DNA from: Antedon mediterranea
Taxonomy: Eukaryota > Echinodermata > Crinoidea > Comatulida > Antedonidae
Length of the DNA: 64,000 bases
Assembly (NCBI RefSeq): GCF_964355755.1
Contig: NC_092677.1
Coordinates: 13,724,601-13,788,600 of the forward strand
Direction of reading: 5' to 3'
Below, in pieces: positions 10,511 to 22,637 of this stretch. The first letter of the stretch is position 1. Each line of letters begins with the position of its first letter. Made by a program: the position numbers and the translations under genes. Below the pieces are notes generated by a model. It was not told the DNA's origin. It saw nothing but the letters and a program-made list of their open reading frames with translations, and made no database searches.

Positions 10511-12509
10511 ATGGCAGATCTTGATGGATGGAATACGAACCCGAACCCGGTGCGGGAGGAAAAGAACGATTCAAATATGGACACTGAGGGTTGCACATTT
10601 GACACAGAATACGTAAAATCTATACGTGGTATTCTGAAATTAAAAGAGATGGTAAGTGCTTTAAAGTTAAGGGTAGGCCTGTGTAATAAATATCGTCACC
10701 ATAAAACGTATTTGATACTCTCGACTATTAATGCTAGGCCTACTCTAAGCCTACATTTACATTGAATTAATCGGTCTATTCTTTTATACTATTTAAAGCA
10801 TTTGGGCCTAGTATTTCTCTGCGTAGAAGGATATAATTCATAGATTGAAAACCGTATAAATTCCACAGCATGTAAACCTATGATATGTACATATCATGAC
10901 GAATGAATACGGTGTCATTTAATCTACCAATTGTCAATTGACATTTACGTATAGCTTCTGTCCGACCCATCCTGGTCACCCCTCCTTCAACAACAAGACT
11001 ACAATCAGTATTAACGGGTTTATTTTTTCAATATTACAGGGATGGTCAATACTAATTTTTATTTTGGTTTGTGTCGGAGCTGCCACAGGTGTTAAAGGTG
11101 GATTTATGATTTTTGTATCAATCTCAGTGTTAATATGTACGTTAATAGTGTTTATGATGTTTCTAACACATCTACACGTGAAGCATAAACTGTTCAACAT
11201 GGATTGGTATTTAATGGTAAGATGTTCTTCCTGCTACAGACTATACTTGAAGAATGTTTACGTGCGACAGTTAGTGAAAATAACCAAGAGTTAGCATTCT
11301 CGAGTAATATTCCATTAAAATAAATTTGCACACGAGTGTCGTTAGCATACTTGAGACACGAGGAGAGAATTCTTGATCAGCATCACTTTAACTTAATAGT
11401 GGGTCTAGTAGTTTCCCCTTTAAATGAACCCCCTTTTTAATAAGAAGGGGTATAATTATAAAATAACAACACCCAGGTCCACATTTGCACCGTGTGCTTT
11501 CGATTCTTTTACAGTTTGCCTGTGAATCATGAGTTTCTCATGATTCTCCAGCATCCAAAATCCACATCTAAAGCTAGTTTTTACAAATGAATGAAGTTGT
11601 GGCTTGGTGGTTATGATGCTGGGCTACTCCAAGGGTCCTAGGTTCAGGTCCCGTCACATGTCAGAAGGATAAAATTACGACTCCACTCCCAAAGACTTGT
11701 AATAAGAATTTGTTTATGTAGAGCATCTTGTGTATGTTTGTCTTGTAAACCTATGAGGGTCCCTAATGATCAGCAATTGCTGGATCGATCACCCTCTCAT
11801 TAAATATGGTAAAAAAGAGACTTTATTTCTGTTTCTAGGATGTCTTACTGTCGATTAGTGCTACACTGCTATATTTCATTGCAAGTCTAACTGTTATTAT
11901 AAGCCCACTGAAACCAGTGATGATAGTCGCAGGGGTAAGTATTATGATAGCGCTAGTCAAAACCCGTTATGCGTGATTAATTAATAGAATGACGTGCATA
12001 GACGGCATAGAGAACGGTTGGTAGATGGGAGACTACCTTATGCTATTGTAACAAATGTAGTCTAAGACAACTAGATCAAATATTTTATATTACGGTATAT
12101 TTGGCTGCGACACGATCAGTACTTGGTACTGTTGTAACCGCAACTAGTATGACTTTTGTCGCAGCCAATCCTAAGATCAAAGGACGGTTACAAGTTCTCA
12201 TCTTGGCCAAAAAAAAAAAAAAACAAAAAAAAAACCAAAGCATAAACCGCGTCATATATTGTACAGTAGTAAGATAATACTTGAAGAATACAGAGTTGGA
12301 TCATTACAGGTACGAAGGAAATTGCAAATAATAATTGCACCAATAATTATAGGCAACTACAATTAAACTGTTGTTTAATACTGTTTTATCGTCAGGTATT
12401 TGGATTTATCGCTATGGTAGTGTATGGAGGTGGAACATACTTCGCATGGATAAAATGGCAGGACAGTAAAAAACGGACACGTGCACCGGACTACAATCCA
12501 GAGTATTGA
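10511..12509 (+). CDS. MARVEL-domain four-transmembrane protein (plasmolipin/CMTM-like)
   Basis: Four in-phase exons with GT-AG introns: 10511-10651, 11040-11216, 11839-11934 and 12396-12509, giving 175 aa. Exon 1 holds an acidic cytosolic N-terminus and SIRGILKLKEM, the usual lead into the first helix. The hydrophobic segments are GWSILIFILVCVGAATGV, MIFVSISVLICTLIVFMMFL, ISATLLYFIASLTVIIS and VFGFIAMVVYGGGTYFAWIKW. They are followed by a short basic/acidic tail ending NPEY. The HVKHKLFNMDW loop and ISATLLY segment resemble plasmolipin and CMTM proteins, which act in membrane apposition and vesicle trafficking. Length fits the family (150-210 aa). PLLP versus CMTM identity is unresolved, and the start is the first ATG in a frame with upstream stops. 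Intron 2 carries a SINE. An AATAAA lies 3 bp after the stop (about 12513). Confidence 0.85.
11590..11812 (+). mobile_element. tRNA-derived SINE in intron 2 of the MARVEL gene
   Basis: An A-box-like GGCTTGGTGGTTATGATGC and a B-box-like GGTTCAGGTCCCG are spaced as in a tRNA promoter. They are followed by the body words ACTCCACTCCCAAAGACTTG and TAGAGCATCTTGTGTATG. The same order occurs at 56992-57136, and reverse copies occur elsewhere in the window. Confidence 0.7.
12101..12168. repeat. Small inverted-repeat element
   Basis: TTGGCTGCGACA at the left is the exact reverse complement of TGTCGCAGCCAA at the right, 44 bp apart, inside intron 3 of the MARVEL gene. It is probably a short MITE remnant. 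Confidence 0.5.
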
Positions 12510-13787
12510 AGAATAAAACGTCATTATGAGTTCAAAATGACTGTCCAACAATACAATAGTACCGTATTTGGTGCATTTCAATATGCAAGCAATGGTAAAT
12601 TATTTTTCGACATAATGTATTTTGACGTATAGAAGAGGAAGATACAAATCGCTATATTCATCATACACTAATGTGGCGATCCAGAAAATGGTTAAATTCT
12701 GTAAAAAGTGTTAATAATAATAACATAATTAATTAATTAAATAACTGTATTTGTCGAAATGTAGCCCATATGTTACAAGTACAGACAAAGTCAATACAAA
12801 GCACGTGATATAGGTGACGTCATTTAAAAAGTCAGAAACAATCAATCATTCAATCATCTTGAACACAATTCTATTATCATCAACGAATTGTATAATAATT
12901 GTTTGATTGTAGAAACACACACACAATAATCTAAATCTTAGGATATGCCTATAACATTTTATATTATATAATACCTAAATAAATTCCTGTCATTTTGATT
13001 GGACGATTATTTGTACCATTACACTCATAAACAGTCATTATCTGTATACTATTCCATGGTTAAACTCAGAAACGTCTTTACATGTAATGTATATCTGAAA
13101 TGAATTTAATCAATCTATTATGCACGTGATGCAATGCTGTGATGCAATGCTACGATCTATAAAAAATACATCTTGACAATGACAAGTAAATTCTGTATCT
13201 ATTATTTTAAGAAATAAGGCCTAAACATTTTGTTATCAGTTTAAAAAGGTATAAATTTACCGTTTTTATAAATATGTAAATAATTGATATAGGTACGTAC
13301 AAACTAATTTATTTTTCAGACTGACCTTTTCTTCTAAATTAAAAATGTTTGCTTTTACTGACTTATTTTAAGTACATAGACTATCAAAATGCACTTACTG
13401 TTGTTCAAATGCTAAACCACAACATAATTCTTTTGATTCTCGCAAATAAATTCGTTAGTGGAAAACTTAAGTAAAAAAGAACATAACTTTCTATAAACAC
13501 TGTTTGTTGTCACTGTTGTATACAATAATAATATTTTAAACCAAAAAATAATTGCATAGCATATTACTGTTATTCTTTTCTATAATACATACATTTCTAA
13601 AAATTATTGTTTAATAATACAGTATAAGTTAAGTCATAAGCTTACCAAATTGTCAAATATTTAACACGCTTATTAAAAAATGTGGAAGACTATTCCATTG
13701 CACTAAGTATTATATTAACATGTTTGTAAATGTGTGTAAATAATAAAACAAGTTAGAAACATCACTTTAATAGAAAGGCTGAATGCT

Positions 13788-13932
13788 AAAGCTCTGTTTA
13801 CACTGTCAAACTTCATGTGACAACAAAAATGTGATGTGCCTATATATGGACAAGATGATGTAATATCACTACCATATTGGGCACATCACCCATTTTTTGG
13901 GGGCAAACTAGTTTGATAGTGCCAGACAAAGC
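13788..13932. mobile_element. Hairpin MITE, GTCTACACTATCAAACT family, copy b
   Basis: The left end AAAGCTCTGTTTACACTGTC is mirrored by TTTGATAGTGCCAGACAAAGC. The inner words GTGATGTGCC, TATATGGACA, TATCACTACCATATTGGGC and ACATCACCC match other copies in this window. Confidence 0.7.
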
Positions 13933-14796
13933 GACAAGGTGCTTCGTTGATTGTTTGACTGTACTAAACATAAGCCAGGGTTAGTGCCTGGCGGAGGTGG
14001 TGTGCTGACCTCTAGGAGTGAGGCGATAGGGGTGCATTGACCTAAAGCATGCATCTATGATTCGGGGGTACCAGTCTTTACCTGATGACATCACCAATAA
14101 ATCAATCTTACCTAAACCCTATTTCAAAGTTACTACTACATTTCTATATCTACTTATACAGTATCTATATAAAATCATTAGTAGTTAATATTGCCACTAT
14201 TCTGATAATTTACATTAAATTATATTGCTAAAATTGTATTCAATCAACTATAATAGAAAACAAACAGTGCAGTAAAATTAAATTTATGCAAAAATAGATA
14301 TATCTGTTATTTAAAAGTAGATTTTTCATATGATAGAAAATAGACTGTTTTAAAATTGTTTTATATATATTTCACTTACAATAATTACTTTAAAGCAATG
14401 GTAAATAAATGCACAATTACCTTACCACAGCACCACACTCAAGTGAAAATAAAAATTTAAAAATCCACCACCAGGATTTGTTTAATCCCTTGCAGAATCA
14501 AACTATGTTAAATATTATTCATATTAATTCAACAATGATATTAAATTAAATATTGGCCATAACTAATATTGTTTTTGTTTTGGAAAATATACAGTTATGA
14601 GCAAGTGATAGGCATAGGCATGAACAGATATGATCCAAGGTATATAAGGTCATCACATACATTTGGGAGAGATGGTAACCCTGGATGAGTGTTAATGTTA
14701 ATATTATTTATTTAATTGTTACATTATATATTATTTGGACCAAAGGTCATAAATAATAAATATTTTTTGGATCATTCCAAGAAATAAAGTAATATA

Positions 14797-14870
14797 GTAG
14801 TGATATGACATCAAAATTTCCATATATGGGCACATCACACTTTTTGTTACATAAAGTTTGATACAACCAA
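14797..14870. repeat. Partial hairpin MITE, same family, right half only
   Basis: Keeps TAGTGATATGACATC, CCATATATGGGCACATCACA and TTGTTACATAAAGTTTGATA but lacks the left terminal sequence. Confidence 0.55.
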
Positions 14871-14993
14871 CATTGGTCTGTCCATGGTGGAATTAGTGTA
14901 TATCTCTGGTTTGTCTAATGTAACAAAATACTTAAAGGAGTATACAAATAAATGTGATTCTGTAAGGTGCGGTAATTTCATAGTATAGCACAG

Positions 14994-16460
14994 TTAAGGG
15001 CCATTGATGAGGGAGTTTGTAGCATCACGTCCAATCAGAGTCCTTCCTTCTTCTTCAAACTCCTCAGCAGTCTTCAATATTGTATCAGACAACTCTGGTC
15101 TCAGAACTTGTATCTGGTTTATTGTTTCCACATCCAAAGCACAGAAACAATGCAGTACCTTTATGATAAAACAAATGACATAAAATGTGAAAGAACTGTT
15201 TTGACACTTTTGTCTCTCTCAAATATTTTGTTATAAAAACCTTGAATACACATTTAGTAAAACATAAAAATACGTCTAGTCTAGGTTCTAGACCGAAAAG
15301 ATAAATATTTTGGCACATATGGCGTTTCATACGTATAATACTTAAGTTCACAATATTATTCCAGACAAAAATCAAAACGCCGACTGGTGGACTAACATAA
15401 AAAAAGACAATAGGCAAATTTAAAACATGTCTTGTAATACCTTTAAATTTAATGACATAGAGACAAGTCTCAATAGCTCCCTTTTTAAGTCTGCAGTTCC
15501 TTTGGTGGTGATGACAAGTTTCTCCAGTGATTCATGGAAGTAGTCTGCAACCAACTGGACTTCCTCATGAAGCTCTGTCATTGTTGTCATCGACAGTTGA
15601 GTTAAAGGAATTGGAGGACAGAGAATTCTTCTAATGCGATGTTTTTCAATCGTGTGATCAAAATCAATATTAACCACAAGATCTGGAGATGACCGCACAA
15701 GAGATTCCCAGGCACTTTCTGGAATCTCCACATGGTATTTGTTTTCACGCCTGCAACCTATTGAGAGGTATTTCAGAGGTCTTCGATCTAGTTGCACAAG
15801 AGCTTCAAAGACTTCTTTTGACAAGCTTTTGTAGAAACAACTGAGTCTTTGCAATTGGCGGCATTTTGTCACAAAGTTCAGCATACAATTAGAATGGATC
15901 AAACAGGTAAGCGACTGGTTTTGTATGTTAAGAGTATGAATTGTCTGGTGATTGTCTGCTAACAGATTCAAAAGTATGCCTTCTAAAGTAACAGACAGAT
16001 GATTAAGATGAACCGATTTAAGCGTGTAAACTACTCGATTTTTTGGATCAGCCGGGCCAAATAACTCGGCAAGACTACAAAGAAACTCTTCTCCGCGGAA
16101 GAACAATGGATTTTCTTTGGTGAATTCAATGGCAAGGGTTTCAAGTCTTCTTTCGTTTATTTGTGCCAAGTGGCTCAAAACTTGAGAGGATCGTGAACAG
16201 TTTTCTTTACTTGTCTGATCACATAATATCTCAACCTGCCTAAGATGTCGGGCATACTTATTTAAGAAATTCAGTTGGACGGAGTCTGTTGACTGTGTGA
16301 ATGAGAATGTAAATGAATGCCAGAGGTATGGAGAGTCAAATGAATCATGCCAATTTTTACAGACAACTGCAGCATTTAAGCGATCACCAATTGGAAGGTG
16401 AGAGAAAATATTAACAAGAATATGTTCCGGAAGAGATGACCAGATAAAAACAGAATTCAT
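14994..16460 (-). CDS. F-box protein, FBXO39/FBXO33-like
   Basis: Two coding exons on the minus strand, 15441-16460 and 14994-15158, joined in phase (AAG|GTATTA donor, TAAAG|GTACTG acceptor), give 394 aa. The N-terminal F-box is at about residues 8-50 (SSLPEHILVNIFSHLP, then AAVVCKNW). Degenerate leucine-rich repeats follow. The C-terminal region (AWESLVRSSPDLVVNIDF, then RILCPPIPLTQLS) resembles FBXO39 and FBXO33. Such proteins act as substrate receptors of SCF (SKP1-cullin-F-box) ubiquitin ligases; the substrate is unknown. The start ATG lies one base after a T10CAG acceptor-like tract, so a 5' UTR intron is likely. Reading through the intron gives only a short false end (VLQDMF). Assignment between FBXO39 and FBXO33 is tentative. 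Confidence 0.85.
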
Positions 16461-16639
16461 GCTGAAAAAAAAAACATATTAAAAAACTATTATTCAAATA
16501 CTAACCTAAATGATTTTACAGCAGTCCATGTGTTGTGTAACTAAGTCCAGACTTTAATTCTGCTTTAATAAATATGTGCATCAATAGTTACCTAACTAAA
16601 CTGTAATGACATTTGACAGCCTAATGAATGACTAGCCTA

Positions 16640-16910
16640 GGCTATATTATTATTATATACAGATAATGAGTATTTATGCCGCCGCCCAGAAGGTTAGACT
16701 AGGCTAAGGCCTAGTAGTAGCTGGGAAGGAGGTATAGCTTTGGTGGCCTTCATAGCACTCGTAACTAGCCTACTAGTCTACAGTACTAGTACTACTATAC
16801 TAATATTATCTACAACTAACGGGCCACGGGGAACAACAACTAACCTACTACTACTACTAGCCTAGAGGTCTAGCCTAGCTAGGTAGTAGGCCTAGCCCAT
16901 AATATTATGT
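16640..16910. repeat. CTAG/GGCC-rich low-complexity tract upstream of the F-box gene
   Basis: Dense overlapping CCTAG, TAGTAG, AGGCCTAG and ACTACTACTAG words, in the probable promoter or 5' UTR intron of the F-box gene. A very similar tract lies at 22080-22320, upstream of the TRIM and RELCH genes. Confidence 0.6.
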
Positions 16911-16999
16911 CAGTTGGAAAAGTAAACTGTTTCATATTACTGTATTTGATAAATCATAAAAATACATATTTTTTTATAGACATCTAGCCTAGGCCTAAC

Positions 17000-19468
17000 C
17001 GTACCTGTCAGTAACTTAACCTAAAAAAACCAGCAAAATTCATCACGGAACCTGACACAGTGTGACAACAAAGGGCTATTTTTAATTTTACACACATTCC
17101 TCAAGAGTGTATGGAACGCCATATTGGCCTTTTGGCAGATTGCCTGCTAATTTCAATTGCTATCTTTTAAGTGATATCTTACTTTAGTGACTACTTTTTA
17201 ACTTGCATCCCAGGAAAGCATTCTAATTAGGTTCTCATGGGTATAGAGGAAGTAACCATCGGCAAATCATTGATGAAAGTTTAGAAAAGGATAGGCCCGA
17301 GAACACTAAAAAAGCGACCATTTACAGTAACCTTTTGTAATCACAATTTACAAAGATAAAGTGTATATTAAAGGTAACATGTATAGGCTGCAATTAGGGT
17401 AGTTATTTACTTACTACTATTTTATAATAATTTCATCAAATAGAGGACAGGACAATTTTAAAATCTTTCAGTTTTTGCAATAGAGATTTCGTATTTCCTT
17501 ACATTCCTAAGTTGCATTGATGAAACATTTTTTGATTTTGGTGCCAGTGATTAAAACTTTCATTTTTGCTTTTTTTTGTGCAAAATATATGCACAGGTTA
17601 GTCCTACGTTGGATCTCTAAATGTAATTCTTCAAGTGCCTGTCATAGTTTTTGGCATTAATATACCTACAACATTTTTGCACCCTTTTAAGCGAAACATC
17701 CTGTTTTACATATTATAGTGTCTGTAGTAGTAGGTAGTGTCTGTTTGTAGAGAGATAAGGTGATCCACCTTTAAATATGTATTAAGTCATAAACAATATT
17801 GCAAAAATAAAATATCACTGTACAATACATATATTAATAAGCAGCTTCAGTATTTAATGCTTTTCAACAAAAATACAAAATAAATATACAGTTTAATAAG
17901 TATACACAACTTTATGTGGGTTATTATATGCTGGGAAATTATAAATATATTTGTCCAAAAGCATATTTCACACCACACAGTACATGTATATCTGAAAGAG
18001 GATGCAACAAATGTACGCAAAAGACAAAATAACCAGTCACACAAAAAAACAAATTGTTTTCTTTTTATAACTTTACATAAAAATGTAAACAAAAAAAATA
18101 CTTATATAAGCAATTTTTTCTGCATATAATTGTGTTTTTTTTTTCAATTTTTCATTTCATTAATCCATTACAAAAGCAATTAACAACTAATTACAATAAA
18201 ATAATTGTTATTATTGATCATATAATGGAACAGTCCAATCTAATTGGATTTCTAAATTTTAACACGTAACTTCACGTTCACGGTTAAAACATTAATGCAC
18301 TAGAAACTATTACTTGTATTACTACTATAATAATACAATTATTTAATAATTATGTATTTTTAAAAGTACTATTACTAAATGAATTACCATTTAACTACTG
18401 TTACCTATAGTTATCATTATATTTTGTTATAAGTTTAAATCTTATCATCAATATTGTATCATTATTGTTACAACAATTGAATACAATTTAAAATGTTAAA
18501 ATACTAATACAATATATATATACACTGTACAATAATTATAACCATATAACATTATAATTAAATACAAATTTCAGTGTATTAATTAATTATGTTTGTTTGT
18601 TTATTAATTCTTTTCCACACACATCAATATAGATTTTATTAAATATTTAGATTTAAAAAAAGTATGATGAGTGTGGAAGATGACCAAATAAGTTGAAAAC
18701 TTTAGGATATGGTCACCTTCGTTAATAAGCTCATTTAATGTTTACAAAAATGTATAACATATTGTATATTTTAAATTACTGGTTACGGTTAAATGTGGGA
18801 AAATGATAATAGTTGTTTTGTTCGAAAGCACTTTCAGTGTCACATCAACCAGTAGGCCTAGTACATGGAAACATGTGATGTGACAGTACAGTATACAGAT
18901 TGAAGACAAGATAACCAATATCACCAAAATTTTCTATGTTAATTTTCTTTTTTACATTAAAAAAATGTAAAAAAAACAAAACAACTTTGTCTTTTAAACT
19001 AAATTATAAACAAAAACACAATTGTTCCTGCCAATAAAATTCTATTTTTCAATGTCAACTCTGTCATAATAGAATTCCAAAGCATTCAAGTAACAAGGCT
19101 ATATACATGGCTGCAGTCGCATATGCAAATTTGAGTTACCGACTGACCAACCAACCGACAGAGTTGCGTTGCACGTGACTAAAAACATTATTGTCCCCCC
19201 AGTATATTAAAAACAATTAATACTGCTAAACAAAATTATTATTTACGGTAATAAATAAATTAAATTAAAAAAATAAATAAAATGTAATCGCTATTAGAAC
19301 TTATTATTATTGTTACCACAATTGAGGATGTTTAATATTCTGGTAACTAAAGAAAAATTTTAATAATATCAAGTTTATTCAGTTTACCTGGAAAAGATGT
19401 TTTTTGTATGACTGTAACTGTATTTCTGTAAGCTCAATCATTTGTGCTAAGCTTGGTTTAAACATTAA
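17000..19468. other. Intergenic AT-rich region; no gene seen
   Basis: Low-complexity AT-rich sequence and the downstream flank of the TRIM gene. A minus-strand AATAAA (forward 19374-19379), 90 bp past the TRIM stop, is a plausible polyadenylation signal. A reverse copy of the GTCGG-type dispersed repeat lies at about 19100-19210. Short open frames (17847-18129, 18742-18927) show no domain. Confidence 0.5.
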
Positions 19469-21610
19469 TTAATAATCAAATATTTTTACTGTTTTGTCTT
19501 CATAATTTGCCACTGCCAGTCTACGTGGATGGTGTGATATGATGGATAATCCAAAAGGACGGATAAGTCCATCTTTTTCTTGATCAATCCTTTTAAGGAA
19601 CTTTCCATTATTATTAAAGAGCTGTAGTTTGTTCTCACTTGATATTATGATGTTGTCATTATCATCAACTACTACTCCTCTTGGATATCGTACCTTACCC
19701 TCTATTGCACCTTCATTTACAAGGATTTTAATAAAATTTCCCTCATTATCAAATAATTTTAAGCAGCTTTGACTACAGTACATTACAAGAATATTCTTTT
19801 CTCTTGTAAGCGCGACATCTTGGCAATCACCAGTATTGGGTGCTATTTCCTTAATGAGCTTTCCACTTTCAATGTTAAACATGGCTACATTCTTACCATT
19901 AGCTACATACATGACACCTGATTCTTCATCCACATGAATACCACGTGGAGATGTCAACACTCCCTTACCAATTAATTTAACCACCTCACCATTCATAGTG
20001 CATATTGTGATGCATGCATTACTGTTATTACTAAATACTATATTACCATTGTTCATTTTGATCAATATGTAATATGCTTGCACACCTTTTGATAGTGTAA
20101 CCATATCTATGTATTCACCTAATTGCTTGTATTTGTACATGACATTGTCTAGACATGAAACAAGCAAGCAATCATCTCCATAAGTTACTACATCAACTAC
20201 ATTTCTATCTATTTTTATAGTTCTTAATAATCCTTCTTTCTCCACTTTGATAGTCATTGGTGACTTCTTAATGTGTTCACCATCAACTCCAACATCAACT
20301 TTGCAAATCCCTGCACTTGTGCACCTTCCTTCTACAGTATAGTCACCATTGTCATCTTCTTTTACTTGAATGATGGTTGTCTCTCCTGTTGCTTGTGTCA
20401 ATGTAGCTTTTAAATCGTTTGCATGTATTTTACATACATCAGTTTTAATTATTTTAACATTGATTGTTTCACCTGTTGTCATATTCTCACATCCTTTTAA
20501 TGCTAAACATTCCGCCCTTGATTGTATAACAATTCCAATATCTTCATGCAGTGAGGCAATTTGCTGATTGTTTTTTAGAAAGTAAATCTCAGCATTACCA
20601 TCAAATTTTGTTTCAGAAGCTTCCTTGATCTTTTCATCCAGTGCTCTAATGACATCATTACCAGATAACATTGCAGTTGCTTCGTTGCCCTTCTCTAGGT
20701 GATGAAGCAAATTGATGTTTGTATTTATATACGATATTGATGATGTCACATCCTCTATGTTAGCATCAGTTGCCTTCCTCTTGATTTTGTACAGTGCCTC
20801 CACCTCACCTTTTAATTTGTCTCCACTGTCTCTTATTCTTGTTACCAATTCTTCAACATGATTTTCAATTCCTCTCAAACTTGTTTCCCTCTTTTCATCC
20901 AGTTTCTTTACACGATCAGTCATTACTTTAAGATTATCATTCAATTTTCCTGTACATTGTGTAGCAACTTTTTTCAAATCCGAGGATGTTTGTTTCAACG
21001 TTTTAAATGCATCGGATATGCTGATGGTCATGTGCTTGTCTTTTCCTTCCCATTCCTTGTGATCCATGATTGAACAGTGTATACAGATGGCAACATTGCA
21101 TATTTTGCAAAACACTGTTAAAGGCTCATTGTGGACGGAACACATAGGTGGGTGCATGGCATTGATTTCACTGACACTCATGGATCGAACATCTTCCACC
21201 GAATGCAACTTGTGATTTTTGCAAGATGGTATGTTCTTATGGGCATCATTACAAATGTGGCACAAATATCGTCTGCATTCTTGACAGTAGGTTTTAGACT
21301 GACCTTCCTTTCCACAAATGCATTTTGTCTCATCTGTATTTGTAAATTGTTCAATTGTTTCTAACAAATTATTCAGAAACGTGTTGGGTGGTAATTTCTT
21401 TAGACCGCCCTCTGGAATCTGATAAGATTTCGAGCAAGTTGGACAGGTTACTTTGTTAGTTTTCTTCAACCAGTTTTCAAGACAACTCAAGCAGAAGCTG
21501 TGAAGACAGGCTAAAGTTCTGGGTTCATGGAGTCGATTAAAGCATATTTGGCACTCTAAAACCTTTTCATCAACATCTTCTAGAAATTTAGCCAACTCAC
21601 TGGTAGCCAT
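19469..21610 (-). CDS. TRIM-type E3 ligase: RING, two B-boxes, coiled coil, filamin repeat, NHL
   Basis: A single uninterrupted exon of 713 aa. The RING finger C3HC4 ligands are C20, C23, C35, H37, C40, C43, C56 and C59. B-box 1 (about 94-140, CICG...CQEC...CHIC) and B-box 2 (about 150-195, CSVHNEP...CKIC...CIHC) follow. Next are a coiled coil (about 200-300), a filamin/ABP280-like domain (about 370-455, ending GEHIKKSPMTIKV) and NHL-type repeats to the C-terminus (SPRGIHVDEE, YPRGVVVDDNDN, RPFGLS). This is the TRIM2/TRIM3/TRIM71 architecture, known for ubiquitin ligase and RNA-binding roles. ATG 21610 is chosen because only a TTG codon precedes it, and TTATTTGCAG, an acceptor-like sequence, abuts it; a 5' UTR intron is therefore likely. 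An intronless CDS suggests a lineage-specific or retro-derived paralogue. Confidence 0.9.
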   Translation of the reverse strand: MATSELAKFLEDVDEKVLECQICFNRLHEPRTLACLHSFCLSCLENWLKKTNKVTCPTCSKSYQIPEGGLKKLPPNTFLNNLLETIEQFTNTDETKCICGKEGQSKTYCQECRRYLCHICNDAHKNIPSCKNHKLHSVEDVRSMSVSEINAMHPPMCSVHNEPLTVFCKICNVAICIHCSIMDHKEWEGKDKHMTISISDAFKTLKQTSSDLKKVATQCTGKLNDNLKVMTDRVKKLDEKRETSLRGIENHVEELVTRIRDSGDKLKGEVEALYKIKRKATDANIEDVTSSISYINTNINLLHHLEKGNEATAMLSGNDVIRALDEKIKEASETKFDGNAEIYFLKNNQQIASLHEDIGIVIQSRAECLALKGCENMTTGETINVKIIKTDVCKIHANDLKATLTQATGETTIIQVKEDDNGDYTVEGRCTSAGICKVDVGVDGEHIKKSPMTIKVEKEGLLRTIKIDRNVVDVVTYGDDCLLVSCLDNVMYKYKQLGEYIDMVTLSKGVQAYYILIKMNNGNIVFSNNSNACITICTMNGEVVKLIGKGVLTSPRGIHVDEESGVMYVANGKNVAMFNIESGKLIKEIAPNTGDCQDVALTREKNILVMYCSQSCLKLFDNEGNFIKILVNEGAIEGKVRYPRGVVVDDNDNIIISSENKLQLFNNNGKFLKRIDQEKDGLIRPFGLSIISHHPRRLAVANYEDKTVKIFDY

Positions 21611-22079
21611 CTGCAAATAATTTAAAATGTTACCTTCAATAAAAAAACAATATTATAATTGTTCATAATTCATTTTTTTATTGAGCAGTTCAGCATGAAT
21701 GAAAAATCAATCAATTTTGCATTTATTCTAATATAATTATTCGACTGTGTTGTGACGTAATAATAATTCTGTATTCTCTAGTCGCACAAGTAAAAGTATG
21801 ATTTTTTGGGGTCGTCATAGCTAGCAATACCATGCTGGCAGAAGTTAACCTATCCATCTGTCAGAGTTGTGCATGATTTGAATGATATGCGCAGTGATTT
21901 CATTGTTCAATTTGTTCAACATCCCATACAATTTGAAACAGCACTGTGGAAAGTGACACTGACAATAATGTATGCTTTCATATTTTTATGACAAAACATG
22001 TTTGTGCATAAAAAAAAATTACAAGCATCACAATTAGTACTACTAGTATGTACTCTCTCTCACTCCGACGAATACAAAT

Positions 22080-22320
22080 ACGCCTAGGCCTATACCTACC
22101 CTTGCCTAGAGTAGAGGCTAGGCCTAGCCTAGCTAGTAGGCCCTAGTAGTAGTAGGCTAGCCTCTAGGCCTACCTACTACTACTACTAGAGGTCTAGGCC
22201 TAGCTAGGCCCTGGGTGGGCGGCCTCTAGCTAGGCTAGCCTATTAAGGCCTACCTAGAGTAGAAGCTAGTATAGGCCTAACTAACTATCTGCGCCTACCT
22301 AGGTATAGCCTAAAAATTAA
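22080..22320. repeat. CTAG/AGGCCT low-complexity tract
   Basis: Built almost wholly from overlapping TAGGCCTA, CTAGCCTAG, TAGTAGTAG and ACTACTACT words. GC content is clearly higher than the surroundings. It is similar in composition to 16640-16910. Confidence 0.65.
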
Positions 22321-22407
22321 AATTAAACCTAAAAAGTTGGCAGTTTTCTAGGTTCTCGCCAACAGTAAATTATAGCGAAATCTCTTACATTTATTTCAAA
22401 AAGTTAA

Positions 22408-22433
22408 CAAATTTGGGATCGATCCCAAATTTG
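22408..22433. promoter_or_regulatory. Perfect 26-bp palindrome in the TRIM/RELCH divergent region
   Basis: The half-site CAAATTTGGGATC is followed directly by its exact reverse complement, with no spacer. It is centred 217 bp upstream of the RELCH start codon. A dimeric factor site is possible, but nothing else supports it. Confidence 0.45.
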
Positions 22434-22637
22434 CTTTGGTTTACTTCAGTTTGAAGATTGTTCCGTTCCGTTGGTGGTTTTTACGTCTGGTTTTTCCCGT
22501 AATTGTATTTTTTGTTCTTTATTAGAATAGCGCCCTCAACAAAAGATTGATTTTACGCATGATTGAATCGAATAGATTAACCTAGGGTTAAAGGTTATAT
22601 TTTCTGATCGCGATTTGTCATCAAAAACACGATCATC

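Larger units (their letters stand above)
12510..14993. other. Intergenic AT-rich region with MITE fragments
   Basis: Holds the 3' UTR of the MARVEL gene, including AATAAA near 12513 and at about 12978. A full hairpin MITE lies at 13788-13932 and a partial one at about 14797-14870. No coding segment is supported on either strand. Confidence 0.5.
21611..22637. promoter_or_regulatory. Divergent promoter region between the TRIM gene and RELCH
   Basis: A 1-kb region between head-to-head start codons. It contains a CTAG/GGCC low-complexity tract (22080-22320), a perfect 26-bp palindrome (22408-22433) and no recognisable TATA box near RELCH. Promoter function is inferred from gene orientation only. 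Confidence 0.5.

Noticed and set aside
10860-10900. 18-bp palindrome ATGATATGTACATATCAT in intron 1 of the MARVEL gene
   Set aside because: Noted, but AT-rich palindromes of this size are common in such DNA and no context supports a function.
15085-15417. 110-codon minus-strand frame next to the F-box gene
   Set aside because: It covers the intron and runs through the last exon in the wrong frame. The spliced frame ending at 14994 is the supported one.
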